Shown piece after piece: positions 22,861 to 32,899 of a DNA stretch of 64,000 bases (position 1 is its first letter; every line of letters starts with the position of its first letter). Under the pieces are notes generated by a model that worked only from the letters and a program-made list of their open reading frames with translations, had not been told where the DNA came from and did no database searches. The position numbers and the translations under genes were made by a program. Origin of the DNA: Mycolicibacterium anyangense (lineage in GTDB: Bacteria > Actinomycetota > Actinomycetes > Mycobacteriales > Mycobacteriaceae); contig NZ_AP022620.1 in assembly GCF_010731855.1 (NCBI RefSeq), positions 2,666,001 through 2,730,000 on the forward strand, written 5' to 3'.

Positions 22861-23544
22861 GTGACCGATGGCGACGCGACCGATGCTGACCAGCCACAGC
22901 GGCCGTCCATGCGCCCTCTGTTCCAGACCATCCTGGTCGATGTGGCGCCGCCACTGGCCGCCTACTACGGCCTGCGCGCGGCGGGGGCGTCCGAATACGT
23001 CGCGCTGCTGACGGCGACCGTCGTGTCGGGACTTCGGGTGATCTATGGCGTGGTGCGAGCCCGACGCCTGGACCCGTTCGCCGCTTACCTGCTGCTGACA
23101 TTCGGGTTGAGCCTCGTCGTCGCACTGGTCACCACCGATCCCCGATTGATTCTGGTCGGCAACACCCTGGTCAACGGGATCGGCGGCCTGATCTTCCTGG
23201 GCAGCTGTGTCGTGGGCACACCGCTGACCCAGGTCGTCTCGGACCGATTCCGGACCGCCGGCGACCCGGGCACCGCGGCGGCCGACCGGCGCAGGCGGAT
23301 CCATGTCCAGCTGTCGGCGATGTGGGGCATCGGACTTCTCGCCGAAGTAGGTATCCGGCTGGCCGTGATCGCCAGGTTGTCCGTTGACGCCGCCAACGGC
23401 GTCAACTCGGTGATCACCTCCGCGGTGATGGGTCTGCTGGTGTTGGCGACGATCCTGGTCGCGCGGCGCACTCGACAACCCGATGCGAAGCGGGCCGACG
23501 GCTGCCAGCCGCCTAGACTCGGCGCTGATGTCCGAGAACACTGA
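22861..23544 (+). CDS. VC0807-type membrane protein
   Basis: This 227-residue integral membrane protein has about five to six helices, including PLAAYYGLRAAGASEYVALLTATVVSGL and PFAAYLLLTFGLSLVVALVTT. It has the pattern of the VC0807/DUF3159-like family (RVIYGVVRARRLDPFAAYLL, IGGLIFLGSCVVGTPLTQVVSDRF). Function unknown. Its last 17 bp overlap the start of mrp in another frame. The M. tuberculosis region has lpqX and other genes near here, so this is a lineage difference. Confidence 0.7.
   Translation: MTDGDATDADQPQRPSMRPLFQTILVDVAPPLAAYYGLRAAGASEYVALLTATVVSGLRVIYGVVRARRLDPFAAYLLLTFGLSLVVALVTTDPRLILVGNTLVNGIGGLIFLGSCVVGTPLTQVVSDRFRTAGDPGTAAADRRRRIHVQLSAMWGIGLLAEVGIRLAVIARLSVDAANGVNSVITSAVMGLLVLATILVARRTRQPDAKRADGCQPPRLGADVREH
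23514..23519 (+). promoter_or_regulatory. Leaderless -10 for mrp
   Basis: TAGACT stands 8 bp before the ATG at 23528, inside the end of the upstream gene. Confidence 0.4.
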
Positions 23545-24670
23545 GCTGCAATCCCAGGTCCGCGCCGCACTGGGCAAAGTCATCGACCCCGAGCTGCGCA
23601 AGCCGATCACCGAGCTCAACATGGTCAAGAGCGTCGCGGTCGCCGGCGACGGCGCTGTCCACGTCGAGATCTACCTGACCACCTCGGCCTGCCCGAAGAA
23701 GACCGAGATCACCGAGACCGTCACCCGGGCCGTCGCCGATGTGCCCGGCACCGGCGCCGTCACCGTCACCCTCGACGTGATGAACGACGACCAACGCACC
23801 GAACTGCGCAAGATGCTGCGCGGTGATGCCGCCGAGCCGGTGATCCCGTTCGCCCAGCCGGGGTCGCTGACCCGCGTCTATGCGGTGGCCTCCGGCAAGG
23901 GCGGGGTGGGCAAGTCGAGCGTGACGGTGAACCTGGCGGCGGCGCTGGCCGCCCGCGGCCTGTCGGTCGGACTGCTCGACGCCGACATCTACGGCCACTC
24001 CGTGCCGCGCATGATGGGCACCGACGACCGGCCCACCCAGGTCGAGTCGATGATCGTTCCGCCGATCGCCCACGACGTGAAGGTCATCTCCATCGCCCAG
24101 TTCACGCAGGGCAACGCGCCAGTGGTGTGGCGGGGGCCGATGTTGCACCGGGCGCTGCAGCAGTTCCTGGCCGACGTGTACTGGGGCGACCTGGATGTGC
24201 TGCTGCTGGACCTGCCGCCGGGCACCGGCGACGTGGCCATCTCGGTGGCCCAGCTGATTCCGGGCGCGGAGATCATCGTCGTGACGACCCCGCAGCTGGC
24301 CGCCGCCGAGGTGGCCGAGCGGGCCGGGGCGATCGCCCTGCAGACCCGTCAGCGCATCGTCGGCGTGGTGGAGAACATGTCCGGGCTGCTGCTGCCCGAC
24401 GGCACCACGATGCAGATCTTCGGGGAGGGTGGCGGCCGTCAGGTCGCCGAACGGCTGTCCCGTGCGGTCGGCGCGGATGTGCCTCTGCTGGGCCAGGTTC
24501 CGCTGGACCCGGCTCTGGTCGCCGCGGGCGATTCCGGTGTGCCGCTGGTGCTCTCGGCGCCGGACTCGGCAGCCGGCACGCAGCTGCGCGGTATCGCGGA
24601 CAAGCTGTCCGAACGCCGCCGCGGGCTGGCCGGGATGTCGCTGGGTCTGGACACCACCCGCCACCTCTGA
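23528..24670 (+). CDS. mrp: Mrp/ApbC P-loop ATPase
   Basis: This 380-residue protein has an N-terminal MIP18/DUF59 domain (about 1-90, IDPELRKPITELNMV) and a MinD-like ATPase domain with the deviant Walker A SGKGGVGKSS near 123-131 and LLLDLPPGTGD. Family members carry and transfer Fe-S clusters. The CxxC that usually bridges a cluster in the ENMS...FGEGGG region is absent; the segment reads LLLPDGTTMQ instead, as I recall for M. tuberculosis Mrp. The cluster-carrier role is therefore uncertain in mycobacteria. The start was chosen at ATG 23528 by similarity and the -10 spacing. Confidence 0.93.
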   Translation: MSENTELQSQVRAALGKVIDPELRKPITELNMVKSVAVAGDGAVHVEIYLTTSACPKKTEITETVTRAVADVPGTGAVTVTLDVMNDDQRTELRKMLRGDAAEPVIPFAQPGSLTRVYAVASGKGGVGKSSVTVNLAAALAARGLSVGLLDADIYGHSVPRMMGTDDRPTQVESMIVPPIAHDVKVISIAQFTQGNAPVVWRGPMLHRALQQFLADVYWGDLDVLLLDLPPGTGDVAISVAQLIPGAEIIVVTTPQLAAAEVAERAGAIALQTRQRIVGVVENMSGLLLPDGTTMQIFGEGGGRQVAERLSRAVGADVPLLGQVPLDPALVAAGDSGVPLVLSAPDSAAGTQLRGIADKLSERRRGLAGMSLGLDTTRHL

Positions 24671-24675
24671 GTTGT

Positions 24676-24724
24676 GATTTCGGCGCGTTTGCCGTCGCCG
24701 AGCGACGATTCGCGCGCCGAAATC
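24676..24724. terminator. Bidirectional hairpin between mrp and tatB
   Basis: Perfect 12-bp arms GATTTCGGCGCG (24676-24687) and CGCGCCGAAATC (24713-24724) flank a 25-nt loop that itself can pair. It fills the gap between the convergent mrp and tatB stops. Confidence 0.65.
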
Positions 24725-24725
24725 G

Positions 24726-25133
24726 CTAGGTGGCGTCGGCGTCGTAGGGCGCGGGGGTGCCCGGAGGCAGGGGCTCGGGCGGTGGCGGCGGGGTGACCGC
24801 TGACGGCGGCGGCGCGCTGTGCGGCTTCTCCTCCGGCGACGCGAACGCCTCGGAGAGCCAGGAATCGTCGCCGTCGAGCAGGTGCTTGGTCAACGCCGCC
24901 CGGGGCGTCATCCCACGCAGCTTCTGCAGCTCGGACAGCGGCTGACGCAGATCGTCGAACTCGGGGCCGAGGTCGTCGCGCAGCTGGGTGGTGGCACCGC
25001 TGATGTAGTCGCGGGCCTGCTTCAGCGTGTTCGACGTCCACCGGATGGCGCCGGGCAGCCGCTCGGGGCCCAGGACGACGAGTCCGACGACCACGAGCAC
25101 GAGCATCTCGCCCCACCCGACATTGGCGAACAT
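24726..25133 (-). CDS. tatB: TatB, twin-arginine translocase subunit
   Basis: This 135-residue protein has a single N-terminal helix ([30 protein letters not shown]) with the conserved FxxxGxxE and LGPERLP hinge of TatB. An amphipathic helix and a Pro-rich tail follow. It recognises folded RR-signal substrates together with TatC, which is encoded elsewhere. It starts 4 bp after the htrA stop, so it is the last gene of the sigE-region set on this strand. Confidence 0.95.
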   Translation of the reverse strand: MFANVGWGEMLVLVVVGLVVLGPERLPGAIRWTSNTLKQARDYISGATTQLRDDLGPEFDDLRQPLSELQKLRGMTPRAALTKHLLDGDDSWLSEAFASPEEKPHSAPPPSAVTPPPPPEPLPPGTPAPYDADAT

Positions 25134-25137
25134 GGCG

Positions 25138-26643
<1,506 letters not shown>

Positions 26644-26713
26644 CTATCCAGGCGCTCAGAAACGAACGCGCGCTACGGGACCGAGCACGTCGCTGCTCGC
26701 TGTCACATCCACC

Positions 26714-27118
26714 CTACCGGCGCTTACGACGACCGCGGGGCGTGCCGTCAGCTAACTGCTCGGCGAGTCCCGCGGTCGGGGCTGCCTGTTCTTCGGGGGC
26801 GGAGTGCGGAATCTGCGACAGCAGACCCAACAAACTGCTCGGCATGCTGATCGGGCAGGAATCCCGCAACGCTTCGCGGGCCTGGCTCTGGCCGTCGACC
26901 TCGGCAGCGCACTGCGGACACAGCGACAGATGGTGCGCGGCGCGCAGATAGGACTTCATCCGCAGTTCGCCGTCGACATAGGCCGCGATCGCCTCCGTCG
27001 ACAAGTGCTCGGTGGAGCCGAACTGACGCGGCGCACCGACCGGCGCATCGCTCTGCGAGGCGAATTGGGCGGGAAGCCAGGAGAAGGCCCGACGGAACAC
27101 ATGTCCGGGGTCGACCAT
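26714..27118 (-). CDS. rseA: RseA, anti-sigma-E factor
   Basis: This 134-residue zinc-associated anti-sigma factor begins VDPGHVFRRAFSWLPAQFASQSDAPVG, as in M. tuberculosis RseA, with the ZAS motif H-x3-CPQC in HHLSLCPQCAAEVD (about residues 66-72). It binds SigE in the cytoplasm and is released by oxidation or by ClpC1P2 after phosphorylation in M. tuberculosis. AGGAG sits 6 bp before the ATG. It is separated from sigE by 130 bp with no clear promoter seen. Confidence 0.95.
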   Translation of the reverse strand: MVDPGHVFRRAFSWLPAQFASQSDAPVGAPRQFGSTEHLSTEAIAAYVDGELRMKSYLRAAHHLSLCPQCAAEVDGQSQAREALRDSCPISMPSSLLGLLSQIPHSAPEEQAAPTAGLAEQLADGTPRGRRKRR

Positions 27119-27248
27119 CACCTGCTCCTCTCCCTTGGTCGCATCGAAGTTCTGCGGCGCTAGGTCGAATGTAGCGCGCGAACCTGCGCAGGACATGGCA
27201 AGACCGACACGTGGGCCAATAGCCGGCTCGATCCGGGCCCGGTGGGGG

Positions 27249-28022
27249 TCAGGCCGATTCGGCGGAGAAGTCGCTCAGGCTGCGCTGGCCGGAGTGCGTG
27301 GCCAGGTAGTCGCGCAGCGCCTGGCGGCCCCGGTGGATACGGCTGCGCACGGTGCCCAGCTTCACCCCGAGGGTGGCGCCGATCTCCTCGTAGGACAGAC
27401 CTTCGATATCGCACAGCACCACCGCGGCGCGGAATTCCGGCGGCAGCGAGTCCAGCGCATTCTGCAGGTCAGGCCCCAGTCGGGAGTCGTGGTAGATCTG
27501 CTCGGGGTTCGGCTCGTCGGCCGGCACCCGGTCGTAGTCCTCGGGCAGCGCCTCCATCCGGATGCGGCCGCGACGGCGAACCATGTCGAGGAACAGGTTG
27601 GTGGTGATGCGGTGCAGCCAGCCCTCGAAGGTGCCGGGCTGGTAGTTCTGGACCGAGCGGAACACCCGGATGAAGGTCTCCTGCGTCAGGTCCTCGGCAT
27701 CCTGCTGATTGCCGGACAACCGGTAGGCCAGCCGGTACACCCGGTCGGCGTGCTGGCGCACCAACTCGTCCCAGGACGGCATTGCCGCCCGGTCGCCCGT
27801 TGCGTCGAACACCGCGGTGCCCTGCAAGTCATCGGACGGTTCAACCCACTCGGCGTCGCTGATCTGCTCCAGATGCGACATGCTCGTCGGGGCCGTCAGT
27901 GTGGTGGTCGTGGGGTCCTCCTGGTTGATCTGCATGAGCGGCTCGGCGCCGTCGAATGCATCAAGCGGCACAACACGAGCGCCTTCGGGCGTATTCCCCG
28001 ACCAGCGTTCCCGGCGTTCCAT
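27249..28022 (-). CDS. sigE: SigE, ECF sigma factor
   Basis: This 257-residue sigma factor of surface and oxidative stress has exactly the M. tuberculosis length. Region 2 is at about 80-150 ([39 protein letters not shown]) and region 4 at about 190-240 ([41 protein letters not shown]). The first 55 residues are variable. The ATG at 28022 has only a weak GGGAAC-type ribosome site, and internal ATG codons at 27935 (MQINQ) and 27881 (MSHLE) could give shorter isoforms, as described for M. tuberculosis. The 219-bp divergent region with the O-methyltransferase gene should hold its promoters; I found no certain ECF -35/-10 pair. Confidence 0.97.
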   Translation of the reverse strand: MERRERWSGNTPEGARVVPLDAFDGAEPLMQINQEDPTTTTLTAPTSMSHLEQISDAEWVEPSDDLQGTAVFDATGDRAAMPSWDELVRQHADRVYRLAYRLSGNQQDAEDLTQETFIRVFRSVQNYQPGTFEGWLHRITTNLFLDMVRRRGRIRMEALPEDYDRVPADEPNPEQIYHDSRLGPDLQNALDSLPPEFRAAVVLCDIEGLSYEEIGATLGVKLGTVRSRIHRGRQALRDYLATHSGQRSLSDFSAESA

Positions 28023-28228
28023 GCCCGCTACCGTTCCCCATCGCGGTGTGGGGAGGATGTGAGCAAACTGAGCTAGCTATGAGAAATAGTTTCGTTACCT
28101 TTGGTGTGCTGGGCTGATGCCGCACCTGCGAGGTTCCTGTGACCCGGCCAGCATCAGCGTGTCGGAGACTCCCGCCACACCGTCGCCCCAGCCGGGCGCG
28201 CCTGCCCACGCACCGATCGAGTTGGCTC

Positions 28229-28234
28229 TACGCT
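28229..28234 (+). promoter_or_regulatory. Leaderless -10 for O-methyltransferase
   Basis: TACGCT stands exactly 7 bp before the ATG at 28242; no ribosome site is present. Confidence 0.5.
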
Positions 28235-28241
28235 GCTGAGA

Positions 28242-28907
28242 ATGGCCACCACCGACGACGACTCAGGCCAGCGGGAGCCGAGCCGGGCCGAGCGGATCGT
28301 TGCGCACGCAGAGGGTTCGATCTCCGAGGACGCCATCATGGCGGCCGCCCGGGAGCGGGCCGTCGACGCGGGTGCGGGCGCCGTCACACCCGCGGTGGGC
28401 GCCCTGCTGTCCGTCCTGGCGCGACTGTCCGGCGGCAAAGCCGTCGTCGAGGTCGGTACCGGCGCCGGAGTCAGCGGGCTGTGGCTGCTGTCCGGGATGC
28501 GCGAGGACGGCGTGCTCACCACGATCGACATCGAGCCGGAGCATCAGCGCATCGCCAAGCAGGCGTTTTCCGAGGGCGGCATCGGCCCGTCGCGTACCCG
28601 GCTGATCGCCGGCCGCGCGCAGGAGGTGCTGACCAGGCTGGCCGACGAGTCCTATGACCTGGTGTTCATCGACGCCGCACCGAATGATCAGGCAGATTTC
28701 GTGGTCGAGGGCGTGCGGTTGCTGCGCTCCGGCGGTGTGATCGTGCTGCACCGGGCGGCCCTGGGCGGTCGCGCCGGCGACCCGGCGGCCAACGACTCCG
28801 AAGTCGCCGCGGTCCGCGAAGCCGCCCGGCTCATCGCCGAGGACGAGCGGCTCACCCCGGTGCTGGTGCCGCTGGGTGACGGCATCCTGGTCGCGGCCCG
28901 CGACTGA
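28242..28907 (+). CDS. SAM-dependent O-methyltransferase (Rv1220-like)
   Basis: This 221-residue class I methyltransferase of the caffeoyl-CoA/catechol type (Methyltransf_3) has the SAM loop [16 protein letters not shown], acidic DIEPEHQ and [17 protein letters not shown]. The substrate is unknown. It is divergent from sigE in all mycobacteria I recall. It is monocistronic, ending at a hairpin. Confidence 0.92.
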   Translation: MATTDDDSGQREPSRAERIVAHAEGSISEDAIMAAARERAVDAGAGAVTPAVGALLSVLARLSGGKAVVEVGTGAGVSGLWLLSGMREDGVLTTIDIEPEHQRIAKQAFSEGGIGPSRTRLIAGRAQEVLTRLADESYDLVFIDAAPNDQADFVVEGVRLLRSGGVIVLHRAALGGRAGDPAANDSEVAAVREAARLIAEDERLTPVLVPLGDGILVAARD

Positions 28908-28921
28908 CTTTCCGCCGATCG

Positions 28922-28942
28922 AGCGTGCATGAACTGCACGCT
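28922..28942 (+). terminator. Hairpin after the O-methyltransferase gene
   Basis: Perfect arms AGCGTGCA and TGCACGCT flank a 5-nt loop, 15 bp after the stop codon. Confidence 0.45.
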
Positions 28943-28989
28943 GCTGCGGCGTGTCCGTGTCCTGACGCGCATGCTCGCCGGGCTGAGTC

Positions 28990-29019
28990 TTGACCGTCGA
29001 TTGAACGCGTGTTTAGCAT
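28990..29019 (+). promoter_or_regulatory. tetR promoter
   Basis: TTGACC (28990-28995), an 18-bp spacer and TAGCAT (29014-29019) form a good mycobacterial promoter. The ATG at 29027 is 7 bp after the -10, so the transcript is probably leaderless. Confidence 0.55.
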
Positions 29020-29035
29020 GTTAAACATGCGTTCA
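29002..29035. promoter_or_regulatory. 34-bp TetR operator palindrome
   Basis: 30 of 34 positions are symmetric, with outer arms TGAACGC and GCGTTCA and an inner TGTTTA...TAAACA. It covers the -10 and the start codon of the tetR gene, so binding should block its own operon. Confidence 0.65.
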
Positions 29036-29701
29036 GCGGACTTGACGACCGCCGCCCGGATCCGGGCTGCGGCCATCGAGCTGTTCGGGTCCCGCGGGTT
29101 CGGCGTCGGGGTCCGCGCGATCGCCGAGGCCGCCGGGGTGAGCCCCGGGCTGGTGATCCACCATTTCGGCTCCAAGGACGGGCTGCGCCAGGCCTGCGAC
29201 GACTACATCGCCGAGGAGATCCGCAGCGAGAAGTCGCAGGCGATCCGCAGCACCGATGCCGCCAGCTGGCTGGCCCAGGTGGCGGAGATCGAGTCCTACG
29301 CGCCGATGATGGCCTACCTGGTGCGCAGCATGCAGACCGGTGGCGAACTAGCAAAGCATCTGTGGCAGAGCATGATTCACAATGTCGAAAGCTATATGGA
29401 CGACGGCGTCAAGGCCGGCACCGTGCGCCCGAGCCGGGACCCCGCAGCGCGCGCCAGGTACCTGGCACTGGCCGGCGGTGGCGCGTTCCTGCTCTACCTG
29501 CAGCTGCACGACAACCCCAGCGACATCCGCGCCGTTCTGCGCGACTACAGCGCAGACATGATGGTACCCGCCCTCGAAGTGTTCACCGAGGGCCTACTCA
29601 CCGACTCCACCATGCTGGAAACCTTTGCCGCCCTACAACATCCACCGGCGGACACCGAAGGAGAGCACCATGACGAGGACACCGGCGAGAGCCCGCTCTG
29701 A
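29027..29701 (+). CDS. TetR repressor of the ABC exporter (Rv1219-like)
   Basis: This 224-residue protein begins MRSADLTTAARIRAAAIELFG. The TetR helix-turn-helix is at about 10-55 (GVGVRAIAEAAGVSPGLVIHHFGSKDGLR), followed by an all-helical ligand domain. It is closely similar to Rv1219c, which represses the Rv1218c-Rv1217c efflux genes. The ATG at 29027 is supported by homology and by promoter spacing; in-frame GTG 29009 and ATG 29018 lie upstream inside the operator. The 3' end overlaps the ATPase gene by 32 bp, so it is autoregulated together with the exporter. Confidence 0.93.
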   Translation: MRSADLTTAARIRAAAIELFGSRGFGVGVRAIAEAAGVSPGLVIHHFGSKDGLRQACDDYIAEEIRSEKSQAIRSTDAASWLAQVAEIESYAPMMAYLVRSMQTGGELAKHLWQSMIHNVESYMDDGVKAGTVRPSRDPAARARYLALAGGGAFLLYLQLHDNPSDIRAVLRDYSADMMVPALEVFTEGLLTDSTMLETFAALQHPPADTEGEHHDEDTGESPL

Positions 29702-30590
29702 CGCAGCTGCAGTCGAGATCTCGGGCTTGGTCAAGACATTCGGCCATACCCGGGCACTGGACGGCCTGGACCTGACCGTCCACCGCGGCTCGGTCGCGGG
29801 GTTCCTCGGCCCGAACGGGGCCGGCAAATCCACCACCATCCGGGTGCTGCTGGGCCTGCTGCGCGCCGAGGGCGGCACGGTGCGACTAATGGGCCGCGAC
29901 CCCTGGCGCGATGCCGTCGACCTGCACCGCCGCGTCGCCTACGTTCCCGGCGACGTGGCACTGTGGCCCAACCTCACCGGAGCCCAAGCCATCGACTTCC
30001 TGTGCGGTCTGCGCGGCGGAGCCGACCCGCGCCGCCGCGACGACCTGATCGACCGGTTCGAGCTGGACCCGCACAAGAAGGCCCGGACCTACTCCAAAGG
30101 CAACCGGCAGAAGGTGGCGCTGGTCGCCGCCTTCGCCACCGACGCCGACATCTACATCCTCGACGAGCCGACCTCGGGCCTGGACCCGTTGATGGAGAAG
30201 GCCTTTCAGCGCTGCGTCGACGACGTCGCACACCGCGGCGCGGCGGTCCTGCTGTCCAGCCACATCCTGGCCGAGGTCGAGAAGCTGTGTGACACGGTCA
30301 CGATCATCCGCGCCGGGCGCACGGTGCAGTCCGGGCCGCTGGCCCAGCTTCGCCACCTGATGCGCACCACGGTCACCGCCCGCACCCGAAACGAGGCGGC
30401 CGAGGTGCGCGGCTGGCCGGGCGTGCACGACGCCGAGGTCCGCGACGGGCAGGTGCGCTTCTCGGTGGAACGCGAACAGCTGGAACCGACGATGACACGG
30501 CTGACCCGGCTGGGCATCGTCGACCTGACCGTGACGCCCGCCTCGCTGGAAGACCTCTTCCTGCGCGAATACCAGGGCGCGGGGCGATGA
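29670..30590 (+). CDS. ABC exporter ATPase (Rv1218-like)
   Basis: This 306-residue ATPase of the drug-efflux type (DrrA/CcmA-like) has Walker A FLGPNGAGKST, the signature YSKGNRQKV (deviating from LSGGQ as in this subfamily), Walker B YILDEPTSGLD and switch His in SSHILAEVE. AAGGAGAG precedes the ATG. The M. tuberculosis homologue pair exports several drug classes. It works with the next gene product. Confidence 0.94.
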   Translation: MTRTPARARSDAAAVEISGLVKTFGHTRALDGLDLTVHRGSVAGFLGPNGAGKSTTIRVLLGLLRAEGGTVRLMGRDPWRDAVDLHRRVAYVPGDVALWPNLTGAQAIDFLCGLRGGADPRRRDDLIDRFELDPHKKARTYSKGNRQKVALVAAFATDADIYILDEPTSGLDPLMEKAFQRCVDDVAHRGAAVLLSSHILAEVEKLCDTVTIIRAGRTVQSGPLAQLRHLMRTTVTARTRNEAAEVRGWPGVHDAEVRDGQVRFSVEREQLEPTMTRLTRLGIVDLTVTPASLEDLFLREYQGAGR

Positions 30591-32203
30591 CCCCGGCATC
30601 GACCGCGACCCGCCATCAGGCGGCACCGGCGGCGTCGGCGGTCACCGGGGTGGCGGCTCTGGCTCGCTTCGCCCTGCGCCGTGACCGGGTCCGGCTGTCG
30701 GTGTGGATCGCGGTGCTGACGCTGATGATGGTGTACGCCCCCAACGGCATCAAGCTCGCCTATCCCGACGAAGCACGCCGGCAGGCCCGGGTGAACCTGC
30801 TCAAGACGCCCGCCGGAATCATGCTCGGCGGCCCCATGTTCGGCGGTGACGAGACCGACTTGGGCGTCATGATGGCCAACGAGTTGATGCTCACCCTGAT
30901 CGTGGCGGCCTCGATCCTGGCCATCCTCACCGTCATCCGCCACACCCGCGCCGAGGAGGAAAGCGGTGCGGCCGAACTGATGCTGTCCTGCGGTGTCGGC
31001 CGCCACGCCCGCACCGCCGCAGCACTGATCGTGGTCGCGGCGGTCAACGCCACCCTGGCCGTGACGATGACCGCGGCCATGGCGGCAACAGGTTTCGCCG
31101 TCGTCGACACCGCCGCCATGTCCCTAGGGGTCACCGCGGTGGCGACGGTCTTCGGCGCGGTGTCCGCGGTCACCGCGCAGCTGTGGCGGCAGGCCAGGAC
31201 CGCGACTGCGGCCGCGATGGCGGGCCTGGCCGTGGCGGTTCTGGTGCGCGGCACCGGTGATGTGATCGACCACTCCGGTAGCGCGCTGAGCTGGTTCTCC
31301 CCCATCGCATGGGCCCAGCAGATGCGAGCCTTCGTGGCGCTGCGGTGGTGGCCGCTCGCCCTGATCCTGCTCTTGGCAGCCGGATTGGTCTGTGTGGCAG
31401 TACTTCTGGAAGACAGTCGGCAGTACGACGAGGGCGTGCTGGCGTCCTCGGGTGAGCATCCCGGCGCACGCCCGGTCGGCGGGGTGTTCGGTCTTCAGAT
31501 GGTGACCCATCGCGGCCTGACGATCGGCTGGTCGGTCGGATTGCTGCTCGCCGGTGCGGCTTTCGGGTCGATGACCAAGTCGCTGTTGGACGCCGCACGC
31601 GGCAACCCGTTGATCGCGCGGGTGTTGTCGGCGCAGGGCACCGACGGCGTCTATACGACGATGACACAGTTCCTGGCCGCGGCGACCACGGCGTATGTGG
31701 TGAGCGTGGTGGTCGGCCTGAGCCGCGACGAGGAGTCCGGGCTCGGCGAAGCCGTACTGGCGGGTGCGGTGTCGCGGTGGACGTGGCTGCTGTCCGCGGT
31801 CGGGGCCGCTGTCACGGGCGCCACGGTGCTGCTGGTCTGCGCAGGGTTAGGCAACGGGCTCGGCGCGGGGCTGACGCTGGGCGACCCACCCACCATCGTG
31901 CGCCTCACCCTGGCGGGGCTGGCATTCCTGCCCGCGATGGCGGTGGTCGCCGCGGTGGCCGCCCTCGGTGTGGCGTTGCGCCGGCCGGTGCTGGGCTGGC
32001 TGGCCGTTACGTTCGTGGTGGCGGCGCTCTACCTCGGGGCACTGCTCCGGTTGCCGCGCTGGCTGATCGAGTCCTCGCCGGTAGGCCGAACGCAGGCGCC
32101 GTCGTCGATCTCGGCGGTGGCTCTGGTGGTGATGGGGGCGATCGCGGTGGGTCTCACCGCGGTCGCGGGCTGGCTGTACCGCCGCCGGGACATAGGGGGT
32201 TGA
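30587..32203 (+). CDS. ABC exporter permease (Rv1217-like)
   Basis: This 538-residue membrane protein has about twelve helices in two halves; each half has the EEE(S/E)G motif (RAEEESGAAELML and RDEESGLGEAVLAG) typical of the multidrug-efflux permease family related to TipN/TetR-linked exporters. The ATG overlaps the ATPase stop (ATGA). It forms the membrane channel of the exporter repressed by the TetR protein upstream. Confidence 0.92.
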   Translation: MTPASTATRHQAAPAASAVTGVAALARFALRRDRVRLSVWIAVLTLMMVYAPNGIKLAYPDEARRQARVNLLKTPAGIMLGGPMFGGDETDLGVMMANELMLTLIVAASILAILTVIRHTRAEEESGAAELMLSCGVGRHARTAAALIVVAAVNATLAVTMTAAMAATGFAVVDTAAMSLGVTAVATVFGAVSAVTAQLWRQARTATAAAMAGLAVAVLVRGTGDVIDHSGSALSWFSPIAWAQQMRAFVALRWWPLALILLLAAGLVCVAVLLEDSRQYDEGVLASSGEHPGARPVGGVFGLQMVTHRGLTIGWSVGLLLAGAAFGSMTKSLLDAARGNPLIARVLSAQGTDGVYTTMTQFLAAATTAYVVSVVVGLSRDEESGLGEAVLAGAVSRWTWLLSAVGAAVTGATVLLVCAGLGNGLGAGLTLGDPPTIVRLTLAGLAFLPAMAVVAAVAALGVALRRPVLGWLAVTFVVAALYLGALLRLPRWLIESSPVGRTQAPSSISAVALVVMGAIAVGLTAVAGWLYRRRDIGG

Positions 32204-32205
32204 CG

Positions 32206-32880
32206 ATGTCGAACGCACTGCGGGTGACGCTATCGTCGCTGGTGAGCCTTGCGGTGTTCGTGGCGCTGCTGTTCTGGCCGGCGGGCACCGTGGACTACTG
32301 GCAGGGCTGGACGTTCCTGGCGGTCTTCGCGGTCGCCTCGCTGGTGCCGATCCTGTTCCTGAACCGGATCGACCCCGCGGTGGTCGAACGGCGGATGCAC
32401 GGCGGTCCCACCGCCGAACCACGGCTTGTCCAGAAGGTCGTGGTCATCGGCATCATCGGCTGTTTCGCCGGAATCCTGGTGCTATCGGGACTCGACCGGC
32501 GCTTCGGCTGGTCGCAGGTGCCCGCGTGGCTCGCGGTGCTCGGCGCCGTCATGGTGGCCGTCGGCCTCGGGATCGCGATGCTGGTGGTGTACCAGAACCG
32601 TTACGCCGCAGCCAATATCGTGGTGGAAGATCAGCAAAAGCTGGTGACCACCGGGCTCTACGGCATGGTGCGGCACCCGATGTACTCCGGCAGCGTGATC
32701 ATGATCATCGGCATGCCACTGGCATTGGGCTCGTACTGGGCCCTGATCCCCGCGATCGTGTCCCTGCTGCTGCTGGTGATCCGCACCGTCGACGAGGAAA
32801 CCATGCTGCGCCAGGAACTGCCCGGCTACTGCGACTACATGGCAGGCGTGCGCTACCGATTGATACCGCTGATCTGGTGA
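32206..32880 (+). CDS. ICMT/PEMT-type membrane methyltransferase (Rv1216-like)
   Basis: This 224-residue protein has four to five helices, with the methyltransferase signature TTGLYGMVRHPMYSGSVIM followed by RTVDEETMLRQELPGYCDYMAGVRYRLIP. Bacterial isoprenylcysteine-methyltransferase-like proteins modify lipids or small molecules with SAM; the substrate is unknown. The ATG lies 3 bp after the permease stop, so it belongs to the TetR-controlled efflux operon. It might modify an exported compound (inference). Confidence 0.85.
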   Translation: MSNALRVTLSSLVSLAVFVALLFWPAGTVDYWQGWTFLAVFAVASLVPILFLNRIDPAVVERRMHGGPTAEPRLVQKVVVIGIIGCFAGILVLSGLDRRFGWSQVPAWLAVLGAVMVAVGLGIAMLVVYQNRYAAANIVVEDQQKLVTTGLYGMVRHPMYSGSVIMIIGMPLALGSYWALIPAIVSLLLLVIRTVDEETMLRQELPGYCDYMAGVRYRLIPLIW

Positions 32881-32886
32881 GCGGTC

Positions 32887-32892
32887 TAGGGT
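32887..32892 (+). promoter_or_regulatory. Leaderless -10 for the CocE/NonD gene
   Basis: TAGGGT stands 7 bp before the GTG at 32900, favouring that start over the in-frame GTG at 32891. Confidence 0.4.
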
Positions 32893-32899
32893 GAACGTC

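Noticed and set aside
28023..28241. Search for an ECF-type -35/-10 pair for sigE
   Set aside because: No pair close to GGAAC-N16-GTT was convincing in the minus direction, so no promoter was called.
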